The notes: generated by a model not told the origin, from the letters alone. A stretch of DNA of 64,000 nt from Streptomyces aureocirculatus (GCF_000720475.1 NZ_JOAP01000037.1:1-64000); one strand, 5' to 3'; counted from the stretch's first letter, positions 17,067-26,579 are shown. Numbers and translations are program-made.

Positions 17067-17891
17067 TCAGCGCGTCGGGCGGCGGCTCCGGGTCCTGAGG
17101 TGGAACACGATCAGACCGATGACGGCGAAGGACGCCGCCCAGATCAGACCGAAGCCGAGATAGCGCCACATGACGGTGTCGCCGAGCGAGCCGCCGACGG
17201 AGAACTGCATCGGCCCGAAGGACGGGAAGTACTGCAGGACCGGCTTGTTGGCGGCCGGGTTGCCGAGCGGGTTCTGCAGGAACGTGTCCGTGAGGCCGCC
17301 CATGATGATCAGGAAGAAGCCCTCGAGGTCGTTCTTGACCAGGACGCCGAGCAACAGCCCGAGCGAGCCGTAGGTGAGCGTCATGGCGACGAACCCGGCC
17401 AGGACGGTCGCCCAGCCGGAGAGCCCCGGGCGCCAGTAGATCAGCAGGGCGAGGGCGGTGTAGAGCGCGATCGTGCCCGCGACGATGCCGATGGCGAGCA
17501 TCTTGGCGCCGATGAGGGTGGACTGGCGGAACCCGGCGAAGGCGAGGCGCTTGTCGAAGTTCAGGGCCTTGCGGACCGCGTCGAAGACGACGAAGCCGGA
17601 GATCATCGTCAGGGAGTTCATGCCCGCGGTGATCAGCGTGACGTGCGTGCCGTCGACGCTCAGGAGCTCGCCGGTCGCGTAGAGCTTGAACTCCAGGTCC
17701 TTGTCGCCCGCGATCGAGGTCATCAGGAGATACCAGAGCGGTACGAACAGGACCAGGAGCAGCGCGGCGAGGCGGTTGCGGCTCTGCTCGCGCACGGAGA
17801 ACCCGAGCGCGGTCGGGAACTGGCCGTACAGCGGGGTGCTCGGGGCACTCCGGGTGCTGGGGGTGCCCTTGAGGGCCTCAGGCGCCGACAT
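17067..17891 (-). CDS. ABC-2 type transporter permease
   Basis: Membrane subunit of an ABC-2 exporter, 274 residues, with about six hydrophobic segments (for example LLLVLFVPLWYLLMTSIAG and VLAGFVAMTLTYGSLGLLLG) and a C-terminal basic tail. It overlaps by 14 bases the ATPase gene and completes a TetR-ATPase-permease operon. The exported substrate is unknown; a drug or lipid-like compound would fit the TetR control. It converges on the cysteine desulfurase gene with a 37-base gap. Confidence 0.87.
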   Translation of the reverse strand: MSAPEALKGTPSTRSAPSTPLYGQFPTALGFSVREQSRNRLAALLLVLFVPLWYLLMTSIAGDKDLEFKLYATGELLSVDGTHVTLITAGMNSLTMISGFVVFDAVRKALNFDKRLAFAGFRQSTLIGAKMLAIGIVAGTIALYTALALLIYWRPGLSGWATVLAGFVAMTLTYGSLGLLLGVLVKNDLEGFFLIIMGGLTDTFLQNPLGNPAANKPVLQYFPSFGPMQFSVGGSLGDTVMWRYLGFGLIWAASFAVIGLIVFHLRTRSRRPTR

Positions 17892-18537
17892 TGCTGTGCT
17901 CCTTCGCTGCCACTGCCGCTGCCGTACGCGGGGTGAGACGGCCGTCGACGAGGTCGGCGAGCACGTCGAACCGCTCCTGCTCGAAGACGAGATGGGTGAT
18001 GACGACGACTGCCTTGTTCCGCTCGTGCAGTTGGTCGACCAGGTCCCAGAAGCGCAGATACGTCTCCCAGTCGAAGCCCTGGTACGGCTCGTCGAGCAGC
18101 AGGACGTCCGGGTCGTGCAGCAGCGCGAGGGTCAGGTTGAGCTTCTGCCGGGTGCCGCCGGAGAGGTCGCCCGCGGCGGTCTCGCGGTACTTCTCGTAGC
18201 CGAGCAGGCCCAGCAGTTCGTCGGCCCGGTCCAGGCTGTGGAGCTTGTGGGCGGCGGCGAAGTACTGAAGGTGCTGGTCCACGGTGAGATTGAGGTTGAG
18301 GACCGGGTCCTGCGGGCAGTAGCCGAGCTCGCCGCCGAGGCGGACCTCGCCGCTGTCGACGGCCAGGGTGCCCGCGATCGCCTTCAGAAGGGTGGACTTG
18401 CCCGAGCCGTTCTCACCGACCACGGCGACCAGTTGGCCCGGTTCGACGGTGAGGTCGGCGCCCCGCAGGACCTGGTGTTTGCCGAATGCCTTGTGGATGT
18501 CCCTGGCGGCGAGTGCGGGCTGTGGCCTTGGGGTCAT
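17878..18537 (-). CDS. ABC transporter ATP-binding protein
   Basis: ATPase subunit, 219 residues, of the exporter encoded with the downstream permease. It has the Walker A motif GENGSGKSTLL, the Q-loop YCPQDP, the signature LSGGTRQKLN, and Walker B VLLLDEPYQGFD with a Q-G-F-D D-loop. It is shorter than DrrA-type ATPases and lacks their C-terminal extension. The start overlaps the tetR stop (ATGA), so synthesis is coupled to the regulator. Confidence 0.92.
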   Translation of the reverse strand: MTPRPQPALAARDIHKAFGKHQVLRGADLTVEPGQLVAVVGENGSGKSTLLKAIAGTLAVDSGEVRLGGELGYCPQDPVLNLNLTVDQHLQYFAAAHKLHSLDRADELLGLLGYEKYRETAAGDLSGGTRQKLNLTLALLHDPDVLLLDEPYQGFDWETYLRFWDLVDQLHERNKAVVVITHLVFEQERFDVLADLVDGRLTPRTAAAVAAKEHSNVGA

Positions 18538-19289
18538 GCCTGGCCTCCTACTGCTTCGGGTGCCTGTGCTGCTTCCGGTGCTTGGTGCGATGCCTGTCCC
18601 GGCGCTTCTTCCGGCGCTGTTTCCGGGGCTTCCGGGGCTTCCGGGGCTTCCGGGGGTATCTCCGGTGCCGGGGCGTCCGCGTTCAGGCCGCCCGCGTAGA
18701 TGCTCAGGAGTTCGGGTCCGAGGCGGGCGAGACCGGCAGCGGACAGGGGGTCGATGCCGAGGACCGCGGTGAGCTGATCGCGGAGCAGAAACACCGAGAG
18801 GTCGTTGACCAGCAACAACGCGGCGCGCACCTGCGGGTCCTTGCCGCGCGACGCGGCGCCGGCGTCGGCGAGGGCGTCCAGGGTCTCCCGGCTCACGGCG
18901 TACAGGCGGCGGAACAGGCCGCGGCCCGCGTCCGTGTCGGAGAGCAGCAGCATGCGCAGATAGCCGGGCAGCGGCGAGCCGACGGGCAGGTGCTGCAGGA
19001 AGATCTCGCCCAGGGAGCCGGTCGCGGCGCCCGCGTCCTCGAACGAGACCGTGCCGTCTCCGGTCAGCTCGCTCAGCAGGCCCTCGAAGACGGTGAGGAC
19101 GTACTGGTCGACCTCCTGCCGCAGATTGTCCTTGGAGCGGAAGTGGTGCACGACCAGTCCCGGCGATACCCCCGCCGCGGTCGCGATCTGCCGGATGGTG
19201 ACGGCTTCGGGGCCCTGTGCGGCGAAGAGTCTCAGGGCCTCGTCTCGGATGACCGCCCGGGTGGTGCGGTCGTCGGGCATTGAACGCAT
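18534..19289 (-). CDS. TetR-family transcriptional regulator
   Basis: 251-residue repressor-type regulator. The N-terminal helix-turn-helix runs over RDEALRLFAAQGPEAVTIRQ and AATAAGVSPGLVVHHFRSK, a textbook TetR domain; the ligand domain fills residues 60-200. The C-terminus ends in a disordered Glu/Ala/Pro repeat tail (EAPEAPEAPETAPEEAP), probably a local expansion. ATG 19289 or 19280 is preferred over 19307 because 19307 lies inside the palindromic operator. No clear ribosome site precedes either, so the message may be leaderless. It heads the operon with an ABC exporter and probably represses it; it is divergent from redD. Confidence 0.88.
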   Translation of the reverse strand: MRSMPDDRTTRAVIRDEALRLFAAQGPEAVTIRQIATAAGVSPGLVVHHFRSKDNLRQEVDQYVLTVFEGLLSELTGDGTVSFEDAGAATGSLGEIFLQHLPVGSPLPGYLRMLLLSDTDAGRGLFRRLYAVSRETLDALADAGAASRGKDPQVRAALLLVNDLSVFLLRDQLTAVLGIDPLSAAGLARLGPELLSIYAGGLNADAPAPEIPPEAPEAPEAPETAPEEAPGQASHQAPEAAQAPEAVGGQA

Positions 19290-19299
19290 GTACAGCAGA

Positions 19300-19315
19300 C
19301 TAAACAACTGTTTAG
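19300..19315. promoter_or_regulatory. Palindromic operator before the tetR-ABC operon
   Basis: Perfect inverted repeat: CTAAACA, spacer AC, TGTTTAG. It lies 11 bases upstream of the chosen tetR start in an AT-rich patch, the position and form expected of a TetR autoregulatory operator. Confidence 0.7.
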
Positions 19316-19632
19316 CCCGCTGTCCAGCAGGGCGGAACGCCGGACTCCGCGCGGATCACGCGCCCACCGCTCCGGCGTACCGACACACCCGGGGCGCACC
19401 CTTCTCAGCCGTCCGTTGAGGTGCGCTCCGTCATTTCTCCACGAATGATGGAGGCGGTTCTCCGGAAATTGATCGGGACACATATCAGGTAAACCCGTCA
19501 GGTGATCGATGGCCGCGGTACAGCGCTCCCTGCGAAAATCGTGCACAGCCGAACAGAGGGGGCCGAGGGGACCGTAGAGGGGACCAAGGAGCCTATGGGA
19601 ATTCCGGTGCCCGCTCCCCTCGGAGCGGCGAG

Positions 19633-19662
19633 TGCTGCCCTTTGCTGCCCTTTGCTGCCCAG
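19633..19662 (+). promoter_or_regulatory. Three 10-bp direct repeats upstream of redD
   Basis: TGCTGCCCTT, TGCTGCCCTT and TGCTGCCCAG follow each other without spacer, ending 30 bases before the redD ATG. A separate pair of TCAGGT hexamers 13 bases apart lies at 19485-19503. The rest of the 385-base tetR-redD intergenic region shows no gene. The repeats are a candidate binding site for a redD activator such as RedZ, which controls redD in S. coelicolor. Confidence 0.45.
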
Positions 19663-19692
19663 TGACGTCGATTGCCGCACCGGGGGAACATC

Positions 19693-20478
19693 ATGCACAT
19701 CAATGTCCTGGGGCCCGTTTCCGTGGCCGCGGACGGAATGCGCCACGGAATCCAGTCCAACAAGGTACGGGCCATGCTGGCCACGCTCGCGCTCGACGCG
19801 GGCCGGGCGGTCTCGCACGCGGACCTCGCCGACGAGCTGTGGGCGGGCCAGCCGCTCGGCAACGCACGCAACGCGCTCCAGGCGCACGCCACCCGGCTGC
19901 GCAAGGCGCTGGACGGCCACCGTCCGCAACGATGCGGGGCGACCGTGCTCCGGGCGGTGCGCGGCGGCTATCTGCTCGACGTGCCGCCCGCCTGCGTCGA
20001 CGGCAATCGCTTCCTCGACCTGGCCACCCGTGGCGCGGCCGCGCTGTCCGTGCAGCCCGAGCGCGCCATCGAGCTGTTACAGGCGGGCCTGGAGCTCTGG
20101 CAGGGGCCCGCGCTCCTCGACGCCGGGGACGGGCTGCGCTGCCGGGGCGCGGCCGCGCTCTTCGACGAGCGGCGCCTCACCGTCTGGGAGGACCTGGTCC
20201 GCGCCCGGATCGCGGTCGAGGACACCTCACGGGCGGTGGCCGAGCTGCGCCGTCTGGTGGCCCAGCACCCCCTGCGCGAGCGCTTCTGCGAACTGCTGAT
20301 GCTCGCCCTGTACCGGACGGGCCGGCAGGCGGACGCCCTGGAACTGTTCCACGCGACGCGCCGGCGTCTCGACGAGGAGCTGGGGGTGCGGCCGGGAATC
20401 GTACTACAGCGGCGGCACACGGAAATCCTTTCGCAGGATCCGGCGCTTTCCCTCTCCACCGCCACAGCCGCCCCGTGA
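19693..20478 (+). CDS. redD: SARP-family pathway-specific activator RedD
   Basis: Streptomyces antibiotic regulatory protein, 261 residues: an OmpR-type winged helix (about 1-90, INVLGPVSVAADG, LADELWAG, LQAHATRLRKALD) and a bacterial transcriptional activation (BTAD) domain (about 95-245). ATG 19693 follows GGGGGAA. It is the first gene of the cluster and by synteny is RedD, which switches on the red biosynthetic operons. It is shorter than S. coelicolor RedD (about 350 residues from memory) and similar to ActII-ORF4 length. Codon 129 is TTA (20077-20079), so its translation should need the bldA leucyl-tRNA. SARPs bind direct heptamers at 11-base period; such sites occur between redR and redP. 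Confidence 0.9.
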   Translation: MHINVLGPVSVAADGMRHGIQSNKVRAMLATLALDAGRAVSHADLADELWAGQPLGNARNALQAHATRLRKALDGHRPQRCGATVLRAVRGGYLLDVPPACVDGNRFLDLATRGAAALSVQPERAIELLQAGLELWQGPALLDAGDGLRCRGAAALFDERRLTVWEDLVRARIAVEDTSRAVAELRRLVAQHPLRERFCELLMLALYRTGRQADALELFHATRRRLDEELGVRPGIVLQRRHTEILSQDPALSLSTATAAP

Positions 20479-20675
20479 GTCATTTCTCCTGCCACCGAAA
20501 CCTTCCGGCACCACCGGCCGCCATCAGTCCCGCTTTCTCCGCACACTCCGACAGGGCGGCCGACCCCATTTCTCCACACTCCCTCCACAAACTGCTTGCC
20601 CTTTGAATTGCGTTGTTCTCCGCACGCCGGAGTGCGCGCTGGCGCAAGCCCGCCGACGACCGCAGGAGCAGCCGC

Positions 20676-23600
20676 GTGACGACGTTTGATCCGCAAGCGC
20701 GCCGGTCCTGGCCCGCGCGGCCAGGGGAGCCCATCGCGATCGTCGGGATCGCCGAGCTCGATCCGGGCACGCTCGACGACGTCGTCGTCGACGTGGCCCG
20801 GTTCGGCATCCCGCCGATGCAGGCCAAGTCCATGAACCGGATGCAGCTCCTCATGCTGGAGGCGGCACGGCGGTGCCTGGCCGACGCGGGCCACCCGGAC
20901 CGGCCGCTGCCCGCCGAGCGCACCGATGTCATCACCGGCCTGTGCTTCGCCCTCGACCGGCAGCACGCCAACGCCCTGCGCGTCGAACTGCCCCGGTACG
21001 CACGCGAGGTGGAGCGCGCCGCGAGCGCCGCGGGCGCGGAGCCGGACAGCGCGGCGCGCGCCGCCGAGGAACTGCGCGCGATCCTCACGCGACGGCTCGG
21101 CGGCTCGCCGCACGACCGGGTCGGCGAGATGGCGAGCACCATCCCCGCACGGATCGCCGCGGCCTTCAAGCTGCGCGGCCGCACCCTCGCCGTCGAATCG
21201 GCGGAGGCCACGTCGTTCGTGGCCGTCTCACAGGCGGTGCGGCAGTTGCGTGCGGAAGTGTCCGACGCGGCCCTCGTGCTCGCGGGGCAGCGCCGTGAAA
21301 GTCCGTACGTGGCGCGGGCGTTGGCCGCGAAGCTGCGCGGGGGGTCGGAGGTGGGCGGGCCGGAGCGGCCCGGCGGCGAAGGGCCGCCCGCGCTGCCGCT
21401 CACCGAAGGCGTCGGCGCCGTCCTCCTCAAGCGGCTCCCGGACGCCGTCCGTGACGGGGACCGCGTCTACGCCACGATCCTCGACTGCACGCTCCGCCAC
21501 GATCCGCTGCCCGGCTGCTTCCGGCCGTCGCGCTCCACCGCGCTGCGGCGGCTCGCGGCGGAGGAGTCGCTGCGGGCGGCGGGTGCCGATGCGGACACCG
21601 TGCAGTACGTGGAGGCGGTGGAGTCCGCACTCGGGCCCGGCGTCGACACCGGCCACCCTTCCTTGGCCGCCGATCGCCCCTCCGCGGACGTCGGCCACCT
21701 CTCCGTGGACGTGAGTCGCCCCTCCGCGGACGTCGACCGCCCTTCCGTGGATGTGGATAGTCCTTCCGCGGACGTCGGCCACCCCTCCGAGGACGTCGGC
21801 CACCCCTTCGCGGACGTCGGGCACCCCTCCGTGGACGTGAGTCGCCCTTCCGTGGACGTCGGCCGCCCTTCCGCGGACGTGAGCCGCCCTTCCGTGGACG
21901 TGGATAGTCCTTCCGCGGACGTGGGTCACCCCTCCGCGGACGTGAGCCGCCCCTCCGCGGACGTCGGCCACCTCTCCGTGGACGTGGATAGCCCTTCCGT
22001 GGACGTGGGTCGCCCTTCCGCGGACGTGGGTCACCCCTCCGCGGACGTGAGTCGCTCCTCCGCGGACGTGAGTCGCTCCTCCGCGGACGTGAGTCGCTCC
22101 TCCGCGGACGTCGACCGCCCCTCCGCGGACGTGGGTCACCCCTCCGCGGACGTGAGCCGCCCTTCCGTGAACGTGGATAACCCTTCCGTGAACGTGGGTC
22201 ACCCCTCCGCGGACGTCAGCCACCCCTCCGCGGACGTCGGCCACCCCGTGGACGTGGATAGCCCTTCCGCGGACGTCGGCCACCCCTCCGCGGACGTGGA
22301 TAGCCCCTCCACGGACGTGAGCCGCCCCTCCGTGGACATCGGCCACCCCTCCGTGGACGTCGGCCGCGTCCTCGCCGGCGCTGTCCTCGGCACCGGTGAC
22401 GGCCGCGCGTTCGCCCATGCGGGGCTCGCCGCGCTCGCCAAGGTCGCGTCCGCGCTGCATGACCGGAGGTATCCGGTTCCGGGCGGGGCTGTCGCCGTGG
22501 GTCCCGGCACACGTACGGGCGCACCGTGGACGGCGGGCGTGCGGGCCGGTGTGCCGCGGCGGGCCGTGGTCCATGGGGCGTCGCTGACCGGGACGTTCTG
22601 CCATCTCGTACTGGAGGAACACCCGGGCACGGCGTCCGGCGGCACCGCATCCGTGGGCAGGGGCCCCGCCCCGGTTCCTGGGCGCACCGGGTGGCTCACG
22701 CCGGGACGCCCCCGCGCCCGGCGTACCTGGGCCGCCGCCACGCGTGCCGTGCCGATCGCGGTGGTCGGGCTCGGTGGGCGGTTCGCCGGGGCCGACGACG
22801 CGGCCGGGTTCTGGCGTGTCGTGCGATCGGGCCGCACCCGCATCGCGCCCGTACCGGACAGCGTCCTCGACCGGGAGCTGTACCACTCCCCCGGCGCCCT
22901 CAGCCTCACCCACACCTATACCGACCGCGGCGGCCATGTGCCGGTGCCCGCCGAGCCGCCGGAGGACCCGGCGGTGCTGCCGCCGCGGTACGCGGTGCTC
23001 GACGGCGCGCAGCAGCTCGCGCTCACCGTCGCCGCGGAGCTGTTCGCGCCGTGCCGCACCCGGGGGCGGCCCACCGGGCGCGGCATCGTCGCCGTCGGCG
23101 GCACCCTCGGGCCGACACGGGAACGGCGCGCCCACACCGCGCTCGCCCTCGGCGGCCTCGACGACACTGTCACCGGCCTCGCGGCGCTCGGGGGCCTGTC
23201 CGCGCTGCAACGCAAGAAGCTCCTCGAGCGGCTGCGGGAACGGACCGGCGCGACCGGCCAGGACGAGCGTGGCGACGCCCTCGCCCCCGCGCTCCTCGAC
23301 GGCTGTCTGGCCAGCGGCGTCGCCGCGCTGCTCGCCAACGAGTACGGGCTCGAAGCGGTGCCGCTCGCCGTGGAGGCCGCCTGCGCGTCCTCGCTCGCCG
23401 CACTCGACATCGCCGTCGGCGAACTGCGCGCGGGCACCGTGGACTACGCCGTCGCGGGCGGCGTCGAACTCGCCTGCACCGTGAGGGACATGGTGTTGTG
23501 CTCGGCGCTCGGCCTCCTTTCGCACGGCACGAACGCACCGTTCGACGCCACGGCGGACGGGTTCACCCCCGGTGACGGCTGCGGTCTCTTCCTGCTCAAG

Positions 23601-24221
23601 CGGTACGACGACGCGCGCCGCGACGGCGACCCGATCCACGGTCTGATCCGGGCCGTCGGCGCGTCCAACGACGCCAAGTCCCTCATCGCACCGGACGTCG
23701 ACGGCCAGGTGCGCGCCATGCAACGGGCCTTCGCTCAGGTCGACTTCGAGCCCTGCACCGTCGACTACCTGGAAGCGCACGGCACCGGCACCAAGGTCGG
23801 CGACCGCGTCGAGATCGCCGCGGCGGCCCGGCTGTACGCGGGCGGGCCACGGGCCGAACCCCTGCGGATCGGCTCCGCGAAGTCGTTTTTCGGCCACACC
23901 TTCGCGGCGGCAGGCAGCGCCGGGCTGCTGCGCACCCTGCTTGCCCTGCGGGCAGCGACGCTGCCGCCCAACACCTCGCTGCGGACGCTCAATCCGGCAC
24001 TCGGCCTCGCCGCCATCCCGGCCGAGATCCTCACCAGGCCCGAACCATGGACCCGGCCGCCCGGCAGGCCGCGGCGCGCGGCCGTCAGCTCCTTCGGCAC
24101 CGGCGGCATCAACTACCACGTCCTCGTCGAGGAGCAACCCGACGACCGCCATGTTCGTGACGTCCGCGACGTTCGCGACGACGGCGACGAAGTCCAGGAA
24201 GAGGAGGTCCGGCCGCGATGA
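20676..24221 (+). CDS. redX: Prodiginine ketosynthase RedX with heptapeptide-repeat insert
   Basis: PigJ/RedX-type condensing protein, 1181 residues, which extends the pyrrolyl-2-carboxyl thioester with a malonyl unit on RedN in bipyrrole formation. It holds two ketosynthase-like domains. The first (about 25-670) has lost catalysis: the cysteine block reads VESAEATSF, the first histidine block VEAVESA and the second [10 protein letters not shown]. The second (about 690-1165) is complete: C903 in [11 protein letters not shown]1035 in LEAHGTGT, H1074 in [10 protein letters not shown]. Residues 324-560, inside domain 1, are heptad repeats. GTG 20676 follows AGGAG. A 197-base region separates it from redD; it overlaps redW by ATGA. 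Confidence 0.9.
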   Translation: MTTFDPQARRSWPARPGEPIAIVGIAELDPGTLDDVVVDVARFGIPPMQAKSMNRMQLLMLEAARRCLADAGHPDRPLPAERTDVITGLCFALDRQHANALRVELPRYAREVERAASAAGAEPDSAARAAEELRAILTRRLGGSPHDRVGEMASTIPARIAAAFKLRGRTLAVESAEATSFVAVSQAVRQLRAEVSDAALVLAGQRRESPYVARALAAKLRGGSEVGGPERPGGEGPPALPLTEGVGAVLLKRLPDAVRDGDRVYATILDCTLRHDPLPGCFRPSRSTALRRLAAEESLRAAGADADTVQYVEAVESALGPGVDTGHPSLAADRPSADVGHLSVDVSRPSADVDRPSVDVDSPSADVGHPSEDVGHPFADVGHPSVDVSRPSVDVGRPSADVSRPSVDVDSPSADVGHPSADVSRPSADVGHLSVDVDSPSVDVGRPSADVGHPSADVSRSSADVSRSSADVSRSSADVDRPSADVGHPSADVSRPSVNVDNPSVNVGHPSADVSHPSADVGHPVDVDSPSADVGHPSADVDSPSTDVSRPSVDIGHPSVDVGRVLAGAVLGTGDGRAFAHAGLAALAKVASALHDRRYPVPGGAVAVGPGTRTGAPWTAGVRAGVPRRAVVHGASLTGTFCHLVLEEHPGTASGGTASVGRGPAPVPGRTGWLTPGRPRARRTWAAATRAVPIAVVGLGGRFAGADDAAGFWRVVRSGRTRIAPVPDSVLDRELYHSPGALSLTHTYTDRGGHVPVPAEPPEDPAVLPPRYAVLDGAQQLALTVAAELFAPCRTRGRPTGRGIVAVGGTLGPTRERRAHTALALGGLDDTVTGLAALGGLSALQRKKLLERLRERTGATGQDERGDALAPALLDGCLASGVAALLANEYGLEAVPLAVEAACASSLAALDIAVGELRAGTVDYAVAGGVELACTVRDMVLCSALGLLSHGTNAPFDATADGFTPGDGCGLFLLKRYDDARRDGDPIHGLIRAVGASNDAKSLIAPDVDGQVRAMQRAFAQVDFEPCTVDYLEAHGTGTKVGDRVEIAAAARLYAGGPRAEPLRIGSAKSFFGHTFAAAGSAGLLRTLLALRAATLPPNTSLRTLNPALGLAAIPAEILTRPEPWTRPPGRPRRAAVSSFGTGGINYHVLVEEQPDDRHVRDVRDVRDDGDEVQEEEVRPR
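21645..22355 (+). repeat. In-frame 21-bp tandem repeat array inside redX
   Basis: 711 bases made of 34 units of 21 bases (one unit is 18). They encode heptads with consensus D-V-(G/S/D)-(H/R/S)-P-S-(A/V), for example [14 protein letters not shown] and DVDSPSA. The frame is kept throughout. Three consecutive DVSRSSA units are identical in DNA, a sign of recent slippage or unequal exchange; other units differ at several positions. The array sits between the segments matching the two catalytic histidines of the degenerate first ketosynthase. Confidence 0.95.
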
Positions 24222-25438
24222 GCCGCACCCACAGCACCACCACCGAGGCCGAGACGCAGGACATGTGCGCCGAGACGCAGGACATGTGCCGCGCGGTGGA
24301 ACAGTTCGCCCGGCGTGATCTCGGCGAGCCGCCGCAGCCTTCGGATCACGCGGAGTTCCGGCGGCGCTGGCTGCTCGCGGGCAGGCAGGGCCTCGTCGGC
24401 AGTGTCGTACCCGAGCGCTACGGCGGCAGCGGCCTGGACGCCGTGGCGGCGACCGCCGTCCTGGAGGCACTGGGCCACGGCACGCCCGACACCGGGTTCG
24501 CGTTCTCCGTCGCCGCGCACCTGTTCGCCGCCGTGATGCCGATCGTGGAGTTCGGCACCGAGGAGCAGAAGCAGCGCTGGCTGCCCGCGCTCTGCTCGGG
24601 CGAGCGGATCGCCGCGCACGGCATCACGGAGCCGGAGGCCGGTTCGGACACCCTGGCCCTGCGGACCCGGGCGGTGCGCGAGGGCGACCACTACGTCCTG
24701 GACGGAGCCAAGGCGTTCACGACGAACGCGCCCGTGGCGGACGTCCTGGTGGTGCAGGCGGCGACGGCGCCGGGCGGGGGCTTCTTCGGGCTCACGGCGT
24801 TCGTCGTCGACGCGGACACGCCGGGGCTCACGGTCGGGCCCCCGTACGACAAGGTGGGTCTTCGCGGCTCGCCGACGGCGGATGTGCGGCTCGACGGGTG
24901 CGTGGTGCCCGCGGACCGTGTCCTGGGCGCCGAGGGCGCGGGGGCCAGTGTCTTCGCGGGGTCCATGAAGTGGGAGCGCACCTGTCTGTTCGCGGTGTAC
25001 CTGGGCGCGATGCGGCGGGTGGTGGAGTCCACCGTCGACCATGTGCGCGAGCGCGAGCAGTTCGGCGTACCCATCGGCGGCTTCCAGGCGGTGAGCCATC
25101 GCGTCGTCGACATGGTCCTCGCCCTGGAGTCGGCGCGGCTGCTCCTGCACAAGGCGGCGCGGGGGCTCGCGCGGGGCAGCGAGGACGAGGTCGCGCCCGC
25201 CCTCGCGAAGCTCGCCGTGAGCGAGGCAGCCGTACGGATCGGTCTTGACGCCGTGCAACTACGGGGCGCGCTGGGCGTTCTGACGGGTAATGACGCCGAG
25301 ACCCTGCTGCGGGACGCACTGCCCGCACGCATCTTCTCCGGGACCAACGAGATCCAGAAGAACAACATCGCCCGCGCGCTCGGTCTCGGCGGCAGCCGCC
25401 CCACGAACCGCCGCCGCGCCACCACCCCAACTAGCTGA
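24218..25438 (+). CDS. redW: L-prolyl-carrier protein dehydrogenase RedW
   Basis: Flavin-dependent acyl-CoA dehydrogenase-type enzyme, 406 residues, which by homology to RedW/PigA oxidises L-prolyl-S-RedO to pyrrolyl-2-carboxyl-S-RedO. Motifs: [17 protein letters not shown] (FAD/substrate signature), [34 protein letters not shown], and the C-terminal [18 protein letters not shown]. The N-terminus has a small duplication, AETQDMC twice, encoded by a near-exact 21-base repeat. ATG overlaps the redX stop (ATGA), and redY follows 4 bases after the stop, giving a redX-W-Y operon. Confidence 0.93.
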   Translation: MSRTHSTTTEAETQDMCAETQDMCRAVEQFARRDLGEPPQPSDHAEFRRRWLLAGRQGLVGSVVPERYGGSGLDAVAATAVLEALGHGTPDTGFAFSVAAHLFAAVMPIVEFGTEEQKQRWLPALCSGERIAAHGITEPEAGSDTLALRTRAVREGDHYVLDGAKAFTTNAPVADVLVVQAATAPGGGFFGLTAFVVDADTPGLTVGPPYDKVGLRGSPTADVRLDGCVVPADRVLGAEGAGASVFAGSMKWERTCLFAVYLGAMRRVVESTVDHVREREQFGVPIGGFQAVSHRVVDMVLALESARLLLHKAARGLARGSEDEVAPALAKLAVSEAAVRIGLDAVQLRGALGVLTGNDAETLLRDALPARIFSGTNEIQKNNIARALGLGGSRPTNRRRATTPTS

Positions 25439-25442
25439 CGGG

Positions 25443-25811
25443 ATGTCACCCACCATGTCCTCCGCCGCTCCCGAACACGGCTCCGCCACCCCCACCGTCA
25501 TCGTGCACCGCATCCGCCTGCACGAGGGCGTGGCACCGGAGCGCTTCGAGTCCTGGGTCCGTGACGTCGACTACGCGACCTGCCCGCAACTGCCGGGTGT
25601 GGTGGCGTTCGCGGTGCTGCGCGTACCCGACGCCGAAGCCACATCGCCCGGTGAGTACTTCGAGATCATCGAGGTGACCGGCCGGGAGGCTTTCGAACGC
25701 GATATGCGAAGCGAGCCATTTCGTCGGCTGGTTGCCGATTTCGAGAAGATGGCCGTGGTGGTGGCCGAGTCGACCGGCGAGCGTGTGGGTTCCGGATACC
25801 GATCCCGCTGA
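25443..25811 (+). CDS. redY: RedY-like small alpha/beta-barrel protein
   Basis: 122-residue protein in the redY position. The sequence TVIVHRIRLHEGVAPERFESWV, in pieces, and YFEIIEVTGREAFERDM suggest a dimeric alpha/beta-barrel (ABM/EthD-like) fold. Such proteins act as small cofactor-free enzymes or binding proteins; its role in prodiginine synthesis is not established from this sequence. ATG 25443 lies 4 bases after the redW stop; ATG 25455 in frame is an alternative. It ends 90 bases before the convergent redZ stop; a 6-base inverted repeat (GAACGG/CCGTTC) in that gap is a weak terminator candidate. Confidence 0.75.
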   Translation: MSPTMSSAAPEHGSATPTVIVHRIRLHEGVAPERFESWVRDVDYATCPQLPGVVAFAVLRVPDAEATSPGEYFEIIEVTGREAFERDMRSEPFRRLVADFEKMAVVVAESTGERVGSGYRSR

Positions 25812-25901
25812 TGTTGCGAACCGAAAAACCGGGCGGTCGGAACAGGCCGCGGAAACGCGCGGTGAATAAAGTTCAACCGTCCCGACCGGGAACGGCCCCG
25901 T

Positions 25902-26579
25902 TCATCCTTCTTGGCCCCGGAATTCAGCGGTCCGTCCAATGGCCGCCATTAATCCTGTTTCATAGGCGATGGCGACTGCCTGGGCGCGTGTGCTCACACC
26001 CATCTTGCGGAGCACATGGTGAACATGGGATCTGACGGTCGCGAGGGACACCGAGAGTTCCGCGGCGACTTCCGCATTCGACTTGCCCTGCGCGAGCAGC
26101 ACGATCACCTCGGACTCGCGCGGGGTGAGCTCCGCCGCCATCTCCGCGGAGCGGCTCGTCCACCCCTGCCGCTCGGGCAGCCGCTGCAGGCTGCGCCGGG
26201 CGGCGGCCGGCATCACCATGGTGGCGCCCGCGCTCACCGTACGGAGCACGTGAATCAGGTCGTCGGCGGAGGAGTCCGGGGCGAGGACCGCTCTGACGCC
26301 GATGCACAGGGCCTCGACGGAGCGGTGCGCGGACTCGGCCTTGGCGATGAGGATGATCTTCGTCAGGGCGGCGAGCGCGGCGAGCTCGCGTTTGTCGTCA
26401 AGGCCGAGCGCGGGGGCCACCACGATCATGACGTGGGGTGCCATCTCGGCGACGGCCGCGGCGGATTCACGGCCGGTGGCATAGCCCGTGACCTCGATGT
26501 CCGGCTGCTGATCGAGCAGCGCACGCATCGCCGCGGACATGATCGACTCATCGCAGCACACCAGGACTCGGATCTTCAT
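25902..26579 (-). CDS. redZ: Orphan response regulator RedZ
   Basis: NarL/LuxR-type response regulator, 225 residues, which in S. coelicolor activates redD. The receiver-like domain (1-120) is atypical: only one acidic residue (CCDES) remains of the usual pair, and the phospho-acceptor site reads VMIVVAPAL with no aspartate, so classical phosphorylation is unlikely. The C-terminal helix-turn-helix is canonical: LTPRESEVIVLLAQGKSNAE then LSVSLATVRSHVHHVLRKMG. A TTA leucine codon occurs near the end at 25950-25952, in YETGLMAA, as expected for bldA control of redZ. ATG 26579 follows a GAGG site. It is monocistronic and convergent with redY. Confidence 0.92.
   Translation of the reverse strand: MKIRVLVCCDESIMSAAMRALLDQQPDIEVTGYATGRESAAAVAEMAPHVMIVVAPALGLDDKRELAALAALTKIILIAKAESAHRSVEALCIGVRAVLAPDSSADDLIHVLRTVSAGATMVMPAAARRSLQRLPERQGWTSRSAEMAAELTPRESEVIVLLAQGKSNAEVAAELSVSLATVRSHVHHVLRKMGVSTRAQAVAIAYETGLMAAIGRTAEFRGQEG

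Noticed and set aside
20479..20675. TTTCTCC copies upstream of redX as SARP boxes
   Set aside because: Three copies at 20483, 20534 and 20569 are 51 and 35 bases apart, not the 11- or 22-base spacing of SARP sites.
21645..22355. CRISPR array
   Set aside because: The units are contiguous 21-base coding repeats without unique spacers and stay in frame within redX.
21228..24470. Very long open frame antisense to redX
   Set aside because: It mirrors the G/C-rich third positions and the repeat array of redX; no ribosome site, no family motif, while the sense frame has intact KS2 motifs.
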